DNA of 64,000 nucleotides. Origin: an uncultured Mycobacterium sp. (lineage in GTDB: Bacteria; Actinomycetota; Actinomycetes; Mycobacteriales; Mycobacteriaceae). This document shows, piece after piece, positions 9,577 to 18,462 of the stretch. The translations under genes and the position numbers were made by a program. Location: assembly GCA_900078375.1 (NCBI GenBank), contig FLQS01000016.1:1-64000 (forward strand). The letters run 5' to 3'. Position 1 is the first letter of the stretch. Each line of letters starts with the position of its first letter. A model generated the notes under the pieces. That model ran no database searches, had not been told where the DNA came from, and saw nothing but the letters and a program-made list of their open reading frames with translations.

Positions 9577-9769
9577 GCGATCCCGCCTCGGATACGCGCC
9601 GGACCGCAGATTTGGCGAAGCCGCATCACGCCGAACTTTCCTGGTTACCGCCGGCCGCGTTGCCGGCGGGCCAATTGTGACACCGCGCCCCACGGGCGGC
9701 AGCGCGCGTCAGTTCTGACGGAACTGTGACATGGGAACTATCTGAATGACAGTAAAGGTTGAATCGGGC

Positions 9770-10231
9770 ATGTCGCACGAGTATCACCGCAATCCCGCTG
9801 CCGTTTCCGCGCTGTCTCCCGAGCAGTATCGGGTAACCCAGGAGAACGGCACCGAGCGCCCCTTCACCGGTGAGTACTGGGACAATCACGAACCCGGCAT
9901 CTACGTCGACGTCGTCTCGGGCGAGCCGTTGTTCGCCTCGGTCGACAAGTTCGACAGTGGCTCCGGATGGCCCAGTTTCACCAAGCCGATCGACACGGCG
10001 CACGTGGTCACCAAACGGGACTTCAGTCACCTGATGGTCCGCACCGAGGTTCGGTCGGCCAATGGCGACAGCCATCTCGGCCACGTCTTCAAGGACGGGC
10101 CGCGCGCCGACGGAGGGTTGCGCTACTGCATCAACTCCGCTTCGCTGAAGTTCATCCACCTCGACGATCTCGAGGCGCACGGCTACGGCGACTACACCAG
10201 TTTGTTTCAGACTTCGAAGGAGGACGTGTGA
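9770..10231 (+). CDS. msrB: peptide-methionine (R)-S-oxide reductase MsrB
   Basis: About 153 residues. It reduces the R epimer of methionine sulfoxide in proteins. The sequence has [34 protein letters not shown] and [11 protein letters not shown], whose cysteine is the catalytic residue. The two CxxC zinc pairs of many MsrBs are absent, so it is the zinc-free type. The start may be the ATG at 9770 (AAAGG upstream) or the ATG at 9746. It is translationally coupled to msrA through a GTGA overlap, giving a complete R plus S repair unit. Confidence 0.93.
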   Translation: MSHEYHRNPAAVSALSPEQYRVTQENGTERPFTGEYWDNHEPGIYVDVVSGEPLFASVDKFDSGSGWPSFTKPIDTAHVVTKRDFSHLMVRTEVRSANGDSHLGHVFKDGPRADGGLRYCINSASLKFIHLDDLEAHGYGDYTSLFQTSKEDV

Positions 10232-10737
10232 GCGAGAACAAGACGGCGATCTTGGCCGGCGGTTGCTTCTGGGGCATGCAGGACCTGATCCGCAAGCAGC
10301 CCGGCGTGGTGTCCACCAGGGTGGGCTACACCGGCGGACAGAACGATCACCCGACCTACCGCAACCATCCTGGCCACGCGGAGGCGATCGAGATCGTCTA
10401 CGACCCGGCCCAGACCGACTTCCGCGCGCTGCTGGAGTTCTTCTTCCAGATCCACGATCCGAGCACGAAGAACCGGCAAGGCAATGACGTCGGCAGCAGC
10501 TACCGGTCGGCGATCTTCTACCTCGACGACGATCAGAAGCAGGTTGCGCTGGACACCATCGCCGACGTGAACGCGTCGGGGCTCTGGCCGGGCAAGGTGG
10601 TCACCGAGGTGACCCCGGCCAGTGACTTCTGGGACGCCGAGCCGGAGCATCAGGACTATCTGGTGCATTACCCGAACGGGTACACCTGCCACTTCCCGCG
10701 GCCAGGCTGGAAGCTACCGAAGCGGGCGCAGGTCTAG
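10228..10737 (+). CDS. msrA: peptide-methionine (S)-S-oxide reductase MsrA
   Basis: 169 residues. It reduces the S epimer of methionine sulfoxide. The [10 protein letters not shown] motif near the N terminus holds the catalytic cysteine, and [12 protein letters not shown] and [10 protein letters not shown] are family landmarks. Translation starts at a GTG at 10228 that overlaps the msrB stop, with AAGGAGG just upstream, so both are made from one transcript. Its TAG stop and that of the convergent P450 share the palindrome CTAG. M. tuberculosis has msrA (Rv0137c) next to cyp138 without msrB, so the operon differs here. Confidence 0.95.
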   Translation: MSENKTAILAGGCFWGMQDLIRKQPGVVSTRVGYTGGQNDHPTYRNHPGHAEAIEIVYDPAQTDFRALLEFFFQIHDPSTKNRQGNDVGSSYRSAIFYLDDDQKQVALDTIADVNASGLWPGKVVTEVTPASDFWDAEPEHQDYLVHYPNGYTCHFPRPGWKLPKRAQV

Positions 10738-12110
10738 CACCGGCTGGTGGGCGCGTTACGTCGATAGACGACGACGCGCCCACCCTTCTTCGGTGTGAAC
10801 GCCACGCCGCGCGAATGCCATTTCTCGCCGGGCGCTGATGTGGTCGCAATCGTGAAGTGGCGCAACACCGTTCGCAGGACGACGTCCATCTCCATGTTGG
10901 CGAAGGCGGCACCGATGCAGCGGCGGGTGCCACCACCGAACGGTACCCAGGCGAACGTATTGGGCCTGGCGTCGAGGAAGCGTTGCGGGTCGAACCGCTC
11001 CGGATCGGGGAACATCTCCGGGTTCTCGTGCAGCTGATTGAGGCTGACCATCACCGAATAGCCCTGCGGCACCCGCCATTCGCCGAGTTCATAGATCGGG
11101 GCCATCACGTGCCGGCCGGAGAAGTCGATCACCGTCCGGTTGCGCTGGATCTCGAAGATGGTGGCCTGGCGATAGCTGTTGTCGTCGCCCTCAGCCTCGG
11201 CGACCAGGCGGCGCAACACCTCTGGATGCCGCGAGATCCGTTCGAACGCCCACGCCAGCGTCGAGGCGGTGGTCTCGTGGCCGGCGGCCAGCAGCGTCAG
11301 CAGCTCGTCGCCGATCTCGCCGCGGGTCATCTTCGAGCCGTCCTCGTAACTGCTCCGCAGGAACAGCGACAGCACGTCGGTGCGGTCCTCGAAGTTGGGG
11401 TCGTTTTGCGCACGGCTGACCAGGGTGTCCACCAGGCCCTCGTATTCACGACGGTACTCGGCGAGCTTTCCCCAAGGCGTCCACGGCAATTCGCGTTTCG
11501 GCGCGGGCAGCACCGCCAGCCGTGAGCCGAGCGTCACCCACCGCGGAATGAGATCGCGCAGGCGCTCCAACTCGTACCCGTCGGCGCCGAAGATCGCCCG
11601 CAGGATGATGTTGAGCGTGATGTGCATCATCGGCTCGAGCGTGGCGAACTCGGTTCCCTGCGGCCATGATTCGACCTCGCGCAGCGTCTCCTCGATCACG
11701 ATCTGCTCGTAGGCCTTGATGCTCTTGCCATGAAACGGCGGTGTGAGCAGTTTGCGGCGGACCCGGTGCTCGACGCCGTCGAGGGCGAACACCGACCCCT
11801 TACCCAGAAGCCGGCTCAGGTTGGGCTGGATGTTGTACAGCACGTCGGGACTGGTGGTGAAGATCTGTTTGGTCAGCGCGGGGTCCGACACCACGACGGT
11901 ATTGCCGAACACCGGCACCTGCAGCGTGACGGCGCGTCCGTAGCGCCGGGTCAGCCAGTCTGACGTCGGCCGGCGCGCGGCCATGAACGCCACCTTGAGC
12001 AGGGCACTCGGCACGCCTGGGGTCGGTGGCAGCTTCGGTTCGGTCGAGACCAAATGGTCTCTGCCCGATGTCGCCGGCCCGGCGGCTCCGACGGTTGGCG
12101 CTTCGCTCAT
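10734..12110 (-). CDS. cytochrome P450 (CYP138-like by position)
   Basis: About 458 residues from the ATG at 12110. The heme loop is [10 protein letters not shown] near residue 400, with the thiolate cysteine present. The I-helix has AGHETTAST, including the oxygen-activating acid/threonine pair. It is a soluble bacterial class P450 needing a separate ferredoxin and reductase, none of which is adjacent. The divergent TetR gene and the MsrA neighbour correspond to M. tuberculosis Rv0135c-Rv0137c, where the P450 is CYP138; subfamily naming would need an identity calculation. Expression is probably controlled from palindromes at 12135-12185. Substrate unknown. Confidence 0.93.
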   Translation of the reverse strand: MSEAPTVGAAGPATSGRDHLVSTEPKLPPTPGVPSALLKVAFMAARRPTSDWLTRRYGRAVTLQVPVFGNTVVVSDPALTKQIFTTSPDVLYNIQPNLSRLLGKGSVFALDGVEHRVRRKLLTPPFHGKSIKAYEQIVIEETLREVESWPQGTEFATLEPMMHITLNIILRAIFGADGYELERLRDLIPRWVTLGSRLAVLPAPKRELPWTPWGKLAEYRREYEGLVDTLVSRAQNDPNFEDRTDVLSLFLRSSYEDGSKMTRGEIGDELLTLLAAGHETTASTLAWAFERISRHPEVLRRLVAEAEGDDNSYRQATIFEIQRNRTVIDFSGRHVMAPIYELGEWRVPQGYSVMVSLNQLHENPEMFPDPERFDPQRFLDARPNTFAWVPFGGGTRRCIGAAFANMEMDVVLRTVLRHFTIATTSAPGEKWHSRGVAFTPKKGGRVVVYRRNAPTSRC

Positions 12111-12134
12111 CGGTGAGGCCCTTCCAACACTGAC

Positions 12135-12185
12135 GTGGTACCGCGTTGTACCACGAGGTTGTGGGGTACGGTACCCTTCGGTACC
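12135..12185. promoter_or_regulatory. palindromic operators between P450 and TetR genes
   Basis: The 116-base divergent promoter region holds a perfect inverted repeat GTGGTAC-N6-GTACCAC at 12135-12154, a second GGGTAC-G-GTACCC at 12164-12176, and GGTACC at 12180-12185. All share the GGTAC core. The arrangement is what an autoregulating TetR protein with a divergent target would use. The protein-operator link is inferred from position. Confidence 0.75.
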
Positions 12186-12226
12186 AGGCCCTGACAAGGG
12201 GGTAGCCGCGATCGGGAAGGAGTCGG

Positions 12227-12844
12227 ATGACCACGACGGCAGTTGACGAAGCCGCCGCCGTCGGGCGCAACGACGACTTCCGGCAGCGGCTGCTCGACGG
12301 ACTCGCGGCGTCGATCGACGAGCGCGGGTACCGCGACACCACGGTCGCCGACATCGTCCGGTATGCCCGCACCTCCAAGCGCACGTTCTACAGCCAGTTC
12401 GGCACCAAGGAAGACTGCTTCGCCGAGCTGCTGACGGCCACCAACGACGAGCTGGTCGCCACCATTCGCGATGCCGTCGACCCGCACGCGCCGTGGCACG
12501 AGCAGGTTCGTCAGGCCGTCGTCACCTACGTGCACACGATCGAGGAGCGACCGGCCATCACGTTGAGCTGGATCCGCGAGCTGCCGGCACTCGGTGAATA
12601 CGCCCGGCCCACACTGCGCCGCGGGTTCGGCCGGCTGGCCACGATGATCGTCGAGCTGAGCACCAACGAGGGCTTCCGGTCCGCGGGGCTGGTACCGATC
12701 TCGCATGCGGCGGCGGTGATCCTGGTCGGCGGCCTGCGCGAGCTCACCGCGCAAACCGTCGAGGACGGCCAGCCCGTCACCGACATCATCGAGCCTGCAC
12801 TGGCCGTCTCGCTGGCACTACTGGGCCCGAAACCGTCTGTCTGA
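12227..12844 (+). CDS. TetR-family transcriptional regulator (P450-divergent)
   Basis: 205 residues. The N-terminal helix-turn-helix is clear (GYRDTTVADIVRYARTSKRTFYSQF, residues about 33-57), followed by KEDCFAELL and a ligand-binding helical domain. The ATG at 12227 follows AAGGAG. It is divergent from the P450 gene, in the order seen for Rv0135c and cyp138. It most likely represses both promoters through the GGTAC palindromes and is released by a small ligand, perhaps a P450 substrate. The ligand is unknown. Confidence 0.92.
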   Translation: MTTTAVDEAAAVGRNDDFRQRLLDGLAASIDERGYRDTTVADIVRYARTSKRTFYSQFGTKEDCFAELLTATNDELVATIRDAVDPHAPWHEQVRQAVVTYVHTIEERPAITLSWIRELPALGEYARPTLRRGFGRLATMIVELSTNEGFRSAGLVPISHAAAVILVGGLRELTAQTVEDGQPVTDIIEPALAVSLALLGPKPSV

Positions 12845-12853
12845 GAACGACAC

Positions 12854-13366
12854 TCACTTAGCCAAGCGCGGGACGACGAACGCGAACGTCCGCGGAAATC
12901 CCAGCCGTGACAACCGGCCGTGCCGAATGTCGTCGATCGGAACATCCAGCACCTCACCGGAGGACGGCTCGTAGCAGCGGATGGCGGTGCTGTCGATCTC
13001 GGTGAGCAGTACCCAATGCCGCGGGATCACCGTGCCGATCACCATCGCCACCGGCCAGCCCGCGGCCACCGCATCGCACACGTCGGCCAGCCGGTCACCG
13101 CAACGTGCCGGCCGCCAGCGGTAGTGCACGCCGCGGGACGCACTGTGCACGGTCAGTGCCCGGGCCACTCCCGCCGGCGTGGCGCCCAGCGCATGCGGCC
13201 ACACCACGTTGATCGCCCGGTGCACCCGCCGCTGCTCGGCGTCGAACCACGACTGCGGACGATCGGATCGCAACGGGGCGCCGTAGTCGGCATCGAGTAG
13301 TGCGCCGGCCATCACCGCGACGCTGGGGCCGCAGCTGACCCCGTCGCGCTGATGCGGCCAGCTCAC
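12854..13366 (-). CDS. peptidase C39-like / papain-fold protein
   Basis: About 170 residues from a GTG at 13366 that overlaps the stop of the PPOX gene as GTGA. The N terminus DGVSCGPSVAVMAGALLD places a cysteine at the head of a helix, and PRHWVLLTEI holds a histidine, as in the C39-like fold. No transporter domain or signal peptide is present. It may be a cysteine peptidase, a deaminase-like enzyme or a non-catalytic relative. A longer frame to 13429 exists but would overlap the upstream gene by 67 bases. Confidence 0.7.
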   Translation of the reverse strand: MSWPHQRDGVSCGPSVAVMAGALLDADYGAPLRSDRPQSWFDAEQRRVHRAINVVWPHALGATPAGVARALTVHSASRGVHYRWRPARCGDRLADVCDAVAAGWPVAMVIGTVIPRHWVLLTEIDSTAIRCYEPSSGEVLDVPIDDIRHGRLSRLGFPRTFAFVVPRLAK

Positions 13367-13818
13367 GACGGTGGGAACCCGCCGGTGGCCACCGGGCCCC
13401 AGGTCTGCGGTGTCACCCGGATCAGGCACTTGCCCTGGTTGACCATGGCCTCGCGGTATTCGGCCCAGTCCGGGTGCTCGCCGGCCACCGCCCGGAAGTA
13501 ATCGACCAGCGGCTCGACAGCGTCGGGCAGGTCGATCACCTCGGCGGATCCGTCGATCTGAACATAGGGACCGTTGAATTCGTCGGAGAGCACCACGACG
13601 CTGGCCCGCCCATTGCGGCGGATGTTCACCGACTTGGCGCGGCGGGGATAGCTCGCGATCACCAGTCGGCCGTGCGCGTCGACGCCGCCGGTCACCGGCG
13701 AACTCTGAAGCGCGCCGTCAGCGCGGAAGGTGGTGAGCACCATGCTGTGCCGCGGGCGCACGAAATCCAGCAACTCAGAAAGGTCCACGGTGTCGGCTTG
13801 GGCGAACTTTGACGACAT
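13363..13818 (-). CDS. PPOX-class (probably F420-dependent) split-barrel oxidoreductase
   Basis: 151 residues with the flavin/F420-binding split-barrel layout: HSMVLTTFRADG, SSPVTGGVDAHGRLVIAS, a RRAKSVNIRRNGRASVVV strand and YVQIDGSAEVIDLPDA. Actinobacterial proteins of this type commonly use F420 to reduce or oxidise small molecules. The C-terminal PQTWGPVATGG segment is typical. It is translationally coupled to the C39-like gene. Cofactor is inferred from family membership; the substrate is unknown. Confidence 0.85.
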   Translation of the reverse strand: MSSKFAQADTVDLSELLDFVRPRHSMVLTTFRADGALQSSPVTGGVDAHGRLVIASYPRRAKSVNIRRNGRASVVVLSDEFNGPYVQIDGSAEVIDLPDAVEPLVDYFRAVAGEHPDWAEYREAMVNQGKCLIRVTPQTWGPVATGGFPPS

Positions 13819-13873
13819 ATGGCCACTCTAACCACCGCCAGCGTACGTTTGTTTCTGACGTCAGGAGGACACC

Positions 13874-14914
13874 ATGGCCATGATGCGGGCTGAACGCTTC
13901 TATGCCGACACCAAAACTGTTGCGCTGGAAGATGTTCCGATCCCTGAGCCCGGTGACGGTGAAGTCCTGGTCAAGGTGGCGTTCTGCGGCATCTGCCATT
14001 CCGACCTGAGCCTGATCAACGGCACCTTCCCGGCTCAGCGCCCGGTGGTCACCCAGGGGCACGAGGCCTCGGGCACCATCGCCAAGCTCGGCCCGGGCGT
14101 CACCGGCTGGTCCGAGGGCGACCGCGTCGTCGTCGCCGCCGGCCGGCCATGCGGGACGTGCGCCAACTGCCGTCGCGGGGATCTGGCCAACTGCATGCGA
14201 ATTCAGCTGATGGCCTTCGCCTATGACGGCGCCTGGGCCGAATACACCGTCGCGCAGGCCTCGGGGCTGACCCGGGTGCCCGACAACGTCCCGCTGGAGC
14301 AGGCTGCGATTCTCGCCGACGCGGTGTCGACCCCGTTCGGCGCGGTGGTGCACACCGGCAAGGTGGCGGTCGGTGAGTCGGTCGGGGTGTGGGGTGTCGG
14401 CGGCGTCGGCACCCACATCGTGCAGCTGGCCCGGCTCGTCGGCGCGGTCCCGGTGATCGCCGTCGACATCAATCCGGCGGTGCGAGACCGCGCGTTGGAA
14501 CTCGGCGCCGACTACGCATTCGATTCGCGCGACCCCGATTTCGCCGACAAGCTGGCCGAAGCCACCGGCGGGCGCAATCTCGACGTCGCGTTCGATGCGG
14601 TCGGGCTGAAGGTCACCTTCGAACAGGCGCTGAATTCGTTGACGATCGGCGGCCGACTGGTCGGGGTGGGTATGAGCGCCGAGACGCCGACGGTGGGGCC
14701 GACGTCGATGTTCAATCTGGTGCAACGCCAGGTGCTCGGGCACCTCGGCTACCACAACACAGACATCGAGACGCTGGCGCAGCTGGTGTCCCGCGGCCGG
14801 CTGGATCTGTCCCGTTCGATCAGCCAGATCATTCCGCTCGAGGACATCGCGGACGGGATCCGCATTCTCGAGCAGGCCGAAGGCAACCCGATCAGGGTGC
14901 TCGTCCAGCCGTGA
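13874..14914 (+). CDS. zinc-dependent alcohol dehydrogenase (MDR family)
   Basis: 346 residues. The catalytic zinc site is formed by the cysteine of GICHSD (about residue 38) and GHEASG (about residue 62). Four structural-zinc cysteines lie in PCGTCANCRRGDLANC (residues about 93-108). The Rossmann motif is VWGVGGVGTH, and the following strand ends in an aspartate (VIAVDIN), which favours NAD over NADP. It oxidises an alcohol or reduces an aldehyde. The ATG follows AGGAGG. It is transcribed alone; a link to the uracil operon 135 bases downstream is possible but not shown. Confidence 0.93.
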   Translation: MAMMRAERFYADTKTVALEDVPIPEPGDGEVLVKVAFCGICHSDLSLINGTFPAQRPVVTQGHEASGTIAKLGPGVTGWSEGDRVVVAAGRPCGTCANCRRGDLANCMRIQLMAFAYDGAWAEYTVAQASGLTRVPDNVPLEQAAILADAVSTPFGAVVHTGKVAVGESVGVWGVGGVGTHIVQLARLVGAVPVIAVDINPAVRDRALELGADYAFDSRDPDFADKLAEATGGRNLDVAFDAVGLKVTFEQALNSLTIGGRLVGVGMSAETPTVGPTSMFNLVQRQVLGHLGYHNTDIETLAQLVSRGRLDLSRSISQIIPLEDIADGIRILEQAEGNPIRVLVQP

Positions 14915-15049
14915 CATCGTGAGCGACGGCCACCAGAACGGTCGCTTCGGAATGTGAGCGACCTCCTGGCGCCGAGCGTGACTCTGGTGCGACGTTCGGC
15001 GGGACTGCGCGCCGGTCGCTAGGCTGGCGCTTTGCCAAAAGGAGCGCAT

Positions 15050-16306
15050 ATGTCCGCCGCACCGAAGGGCCAGGCCGGCCACATCCGGCTGACATCGCAC
15101 CGCGGCGCCGAAGGCGCCCTGCCGATCCACTGGGGCGCCGCCACCGCGAGTGAGCGGGGACCGCTGATCGGGACCACCAGCACCCGCAGCCACCGCAATG
15201 TCATCGGCACCCACAGCGGTTCCTACAGCGTGTATCGCGCACTGGCCGTGGCGGCCGGTGCACTGTCTCGCGAGCACCGGGCCGACCTGACCAACACCTC
15301 ACCCACCGACAGCATCGGCCCCTACCCGCAGTGGAGCCGCCCCGAGGCGATCGTCAGCCTGGACCCGTGGGGCGCGATGGTCGCCGACGCGTTCGCCGCC
15401 GACCTGGCCGCCGGCCAGGACATCCGCCCGACCATCGCAGTCACCAAGGCGCACGTGATCCTGCCGGAGATCGCCGACGCCATCGAGAAGGGCCGGCTGA
15501 TTCCCGACGGCCGGTTCCTGCTGCCCGGCGGGGCGGCGCTGGTGACCAAGGCCGCGATCGAGCCGGTCTGGTATCTGCCCGGTGTCGCAGAACGTTTCGG
15601 TTGCAGTGAGGCGCACTTGCGCCGGGTGCTGTTCGAGGAGACCGGCGGCATGTATCCCGAACTGGTCACCCGCTCCGATCTGGAGGTGTTCCTTCCACCG
15701 ATCGGCGGACAGACCCTCTACATCTTCGGCGCCCCAAGCGATCTCGCCGATCCCGAGGTGGAGCTGACCGCACGGGTGCATGACGAATGCAACGGCTCCG
15801 ATGTGTTCGGCTCCGACATCTGCACGTGCCGCCCGTATCTGACGCATGCGATCGAGGAGTGCATCCTCGGCGCGCAGCGCGGCGGGGTCGGGCTGGTCGC
15901 CTACTCCCGCAAGGAGGGCCGCGCGCTGGGCGAGGTGACCAAGTTCCTGGTCTACAACGCCCGCAAACGCCAGCAGGGCGGCGATACCGCCGAGGCGTAC
16001 TTCGCCCGCACCGAATGTGTTGCCGGCGTTCAGGATATGCGGTTCCAGGAACTGATGCCAGATGTCTTGCACTGGTTGGGGATCCGCAAGATCCACCGCC
16101 TGGTCTCGATGAGCAACATGAAGTACGACGCCATCGTCGGCTCGGGAATCGAAGTGGGTGAACGGGTCAACATTCCCGACGAGCTGATCCCGCCCGACGC
16201 CCGGGTGGAGATCGACGCCAAGATGGCCGCCGGTTACTTCACTCCCGGCCCGGTACCCGACGCCGACGAATTGAAGAAGGCCAAGGGCCGCGGGCTGGAG
16301 GGCTGA
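15050..16306 (+). CDS. GTP cyclohydrolase II-like protein of the uracil catabolism (URC1) type
   Basis: About 418 residues, twice the size of ordinary RibA. The C-terminal half has the cyclohydrolase II zinc signature C-x10-C-x-C (CNGSDVFGSDICTC, about residues 246-259) and SRKEGRALGEVTKFLVYN in the place of the catalytic region. The N-terminal half (from HIRLTSHRGAEG) is specific to the URC1 subfamily. The start is the ATG at 15050 after AAAGGAG. It overlaps the DUF1688 gene by one base (TGATG). Together with DUF1688 and UPRT this is the URC route for pyrimidine nitrogen use known from yeast and some bacteria, so riboflavin synthesis is unlikely. Confidence 0.88.
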   Translation: MSAAPKGQAGHIRLTSHRGAEGALPIHWGAATASERGPLIGTTSTRSHRNVIGTHSGSYSVYRALAVAAGALSREHRADLTNTSPTDSIGPYPQWSRPEAIVSLDPWGAMVADAFAADLAAGQDIRPTIAVTKAHVILPEIADAIEKGRLIPDGRFLLPGGAALVTKAAIEPVWYLPGVAERFGCSEAHLRRVLFEETGGMYPELVTRSDLEVFLPPIGGQTLYIFGAPSDLADPEVELTARVHDECNGSDVFGSDICTCRPYLTHAIEECILGAQRGGVGLVAYSRKEGRALGEVTKFLVYNARKRQQGGDTAEAYFARTECVAGVQDMRFQELMPDVLHWLGIRKIHRLVSMSNMKYDAIVGSGIEVGERVNIPDELIPPDARVEIDAKMAAGYFTPGPVPDADELKKAKGRGLEG

Positions 16307-17532
16307 TGAGTTCGGGCACCGCGGTCGACGTCGACAGCCCGGCCGGAGCCGCCGCCGCGCTGCGCAGCACGCGTGCCATTCGGGAGCGGGCCGCGGTGTT
16401 GACGCAACGGGCCCGGGCCGGTGGGTCGCGGTGGTTCACCGTGCACGACGACGCATTGGATCCGGCCGCCGCGCTGGTCGCCGACGTCACCCGGGATCAC
16501 TACCCGGATCTGCAGATCCCGTTCCACAGTCGGTGGCGCCATTTCGAGGCAGGCGGTGTGGACCGCAAGGCCGACCTCCTGGAAGGCGCCGACGCCCGGG
16601 CGTTGGTCGATCTCACGGTGGTCAGCGTGCTGCTCGACGCCGGCGCCGGGCCATCGTGGTCCTACCTCGAGCCCGGGACGGGCCTTCGGCTGAGCCGCTC
16701 GGAAGGCTTGGGGGTCGCAAGCTTTCACGCCTTCACCGCGGGCCTGTTCTCGTTGGATCCCGACGACCCGCTGCGCGCCGACGCGGCCGGGCTGGCCGCC
16801 CTGACGGTGGAGCGGCTAGGCGCGGCGTTTCAGGCCGACGCCGACAACCCGCTCGTCGGGCTCGACGGCCGGGTGGCGATCCTGCGCCGGCTCGGCGCCG
16901 CACTGTCCGCCGCGCCGGAGGTCTTCGGCGCTGACGGCCGTCCCGGCGGGCTGCTCGACGCGGTACGCACGCCGGGTCGCGACTCGGTGCGCGCACACGA
17001 CATCCTCAGCACGATCCTGTCCGTGCTTGCGCCAATCTGGCCCGGCGGCAGCATGATCGGCGACCAGCCGGTCGGCGACTGCTGGCGCCATCCGGCTCTC
17101 GGCGGACCCGGGCTGACCGCGGGCTGGATGCCGTTTCACAAGCTGTCCCAGTGGCTCAGCTACTCGCTCCTCGAGCCGTTCGGCTGGGCCGGGGTGGCGG
17201 TGACCGATCTCGACGAATTGACCGGGCTGCCCGAGTACCGCAACGGTGGTCTGCTGCTGGACACCGGTGTACTGCACCTGCGCGACGCCGGGCTGGTTTC
17301 CCAAAACTGGATGCCTGCTGATGAATTGGTGGTCGAGTGGCGAGCGTTGACGGTGGCACTGCTAGACGAGATCGCCCCGCTGGTCCGCGACCGGCTCGGG
17401 GTGGACGCCGAGCAGATGCCGCTGGCACGGGTCCTGGAGGGCGGTACCTGGGCGGCGGGTCGGCTGCTGGCCCAACAGCGGCGTGGGGGCCTGCCGCCGC
17501 TGTCCGTCGTCAGTGATGGCACGGTGTTCTAA
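16306..17532 (+). CDS. URC4/urg3 family protein (DUF1688)
   Basis: 408 residues. I recognise the DUF1688/URC4 family from length, composition and its place between the cyclohydrolase II-like and UPRT genes. N-terminal [24 protein letters not shown] and the internal [21 protein letters not shown] segment fit. No catalytic motif is assigned. In Lachancea kluyveri URC4 is required for growth on uracil as nitrogen source. It starts on TGATG and ends on TAATG, so all three genes are translationally coupled. Confidence 0.85.
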   Translation: MSSGTAVDVDSPAGAAAALRSTRAIRERAAVLTQRARAGGSRWFTVHDDALDPAAALVADVTRDHYPDLQIPFHSRWRHFEAGGVDRKADLLEGADARALVDLTVVSVLLDAGAGPSWSYLEPGTGLRLSRSEGLGVASFHAFTAGLFSLDPDDPLRADAAGLAALTVERLGAAFQADADNPLVGLDGRVAILRRLGAALSAAPEVFGADGRPGGLLDAVRTPGRDSVRAHDILSTILSVLAPIWPGGSMIGDQPVGDCWRHPALGGPGLTAGWMPFHKLSQWLSYSLLEPFGWAGVAVTDLDELTGLPEYRNGGLLLDTGVLHLRDAGLVSQNWMPADELVVEWRALTVALLDEIAPLVRDRLGVDAEQMPLARVLEGGTWAAGRLLAQQRRGGLPPLSVVSDGTVF

Positions 17533-18158
17533 TGCGCGACGTCCACGTCATCGACCACCCGCTGGTGCAACACAAGCTGACCTTGATGCGTCGGGAGGAA
17601 ACGTCCACCAACACGTTTCGCCGGCTCGCCAACGAGATGGCCACGCTGCTGGCTTATGAGGTGCTGCGCGACACCCCGACGCACCAGATCGAGGTGCGCA
17701 CCCCGCTGGAAACGACAACCGGCACCGTCATCGACGGCAAGAAGCTGGTGTTCGTCTCGATCCTGCGGGCCGGCACCGGCATTCTGGACGGGATGCTGAC
17801 CGTCGTGCCCGGCGCGCGCGTCGGCCACATCGGGCTGTACCGGGATCCGAAAACTCTTGTTGCCGTTGAGTACTACTTCAAGGTGCCCAACGATCTGCAC
17901 GAGCGCGAGGTCGTCGTCGACCCGATGCTGGCCACCGGCAATTCGGCCGTCGCGGCGGTCGACCGGCTGAAGGAGTTCCGGCCCCGGTCCATCAAGTTCG
18001 TCTGCCTGCTCACTTGCCCGGAAGGCATCGCCGCGTTGCACGACGCCCATCCGGAGGTCCCGATCTACACCTCGGCGGTGGACCGCGGTCTCGACGAGCA
18101 CAGCTACATCGTGCCGGGCCTCGGCGACGCCGGGGACCGGCTGTTCGGCACGAAGTAG
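17532..18158 (+). CDS. upp: uracil phosphoribosyltransferase
   Basis: 208 residues. It converts uracil and PRPP to UMP. The sequence shows the family N terminus with [20 protein letters not shown] split across the first 35 residues, and the PRPP loop [11 protein letters not shown] at about residues 129-139. [13 protein letters not shown] at the C terminus is typical of Upp. Its start overlaps the DUF1688 stop (TAATG). In the URC pathway this activity is the first step, so this copy probably serves uracil breakdown; a housekeeping Upp elsewhere would be expected. Confidence 0.95.
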   Translation: MRDVHVIDHPLVQHKLTLMRREETSTNTFRRLANEMATLLAYEVLRDTPTHQIEVRTPLETTTGTVIDGKKLVFVSILRAGTGILDGMLTVVPGARVGHIGLYRDPKTLVAVEYYFKVPNDLHEREVVVDPMLATGNSAVAAVDRLKEFRPRSIKFVCLLTCPEGIAALHDAHPEVPIYTSAVDRGLDEHSYIVPGLGDAGDRLFGTK

Positions 18159-18173
18159 GGGGCGACGGGTTTG

Positions 18174-18440
18174 TCAGCCGGCGGCCGCACGTAAAACGGC
18201 CAGGCGCTGTTGGTATTCGGTCTCGTCGATCTCTCCGCGGGCGAACCGGGCAGCAAGGAGCTGCTCGGGTGACTCGCCATACGGCAGGGGCGCAGGGACC
18301 GATCTCGCCTGGGGTGCGCCGGAGGTAAACCGGACCAACGCGACGATCCCGGCGATGATGAGGAGCCAGAACAGCACCATTCCGATCGCCATGCCTGCGT
18401 ATCCCCATCCGCTCATGTCGTGGTCGTACCAGAACATCAT
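18174..18440 (-). CDS. small SHOCT-domain membrane protein
   Basis: 88 residues. One transmembrane helix (about residues 16-38, AGMAIGMVLFWLLIIAGIVALV) is followed by a short linker and a C-terminal SHOCT motif (LLAARFARGEIDETEYQQRLAVL, residues about 61-83). SHOCT proteins are short helical modules of unclear function. It starts 22 bases after the multicopper oxidase stop and is probably the last gene of that transcript, suggesting a role in the same copper response. Confidence 0.88.
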   Translation of the reverse strand: MMFWYDHDMSGWGYAGMAIGMVLFWLLIIAGIVALVRFTSGAPQARSVPAPLPYGESPEQLLAARFARGEIDETEYQQRLAVLRAAAG

Positions 18441-18462
18441 GAGAACTCTCCTTCCGTTACGG

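Noticed and set aside
13775..15277. A 500-codon open frame on the minus strand across the alcohol dehydrogenase gene
   Set aside because: It is the antisense shadow of a gene with complete zinc and Rossmann motifs; long antisense frames are expected at this GC content.
15050..16306. Riboflavin biosynthesis RibA
   Set aside because: Length, the extra N-terminal half and coupling to DUF1688 and UPRT fit the URC1 branch better.
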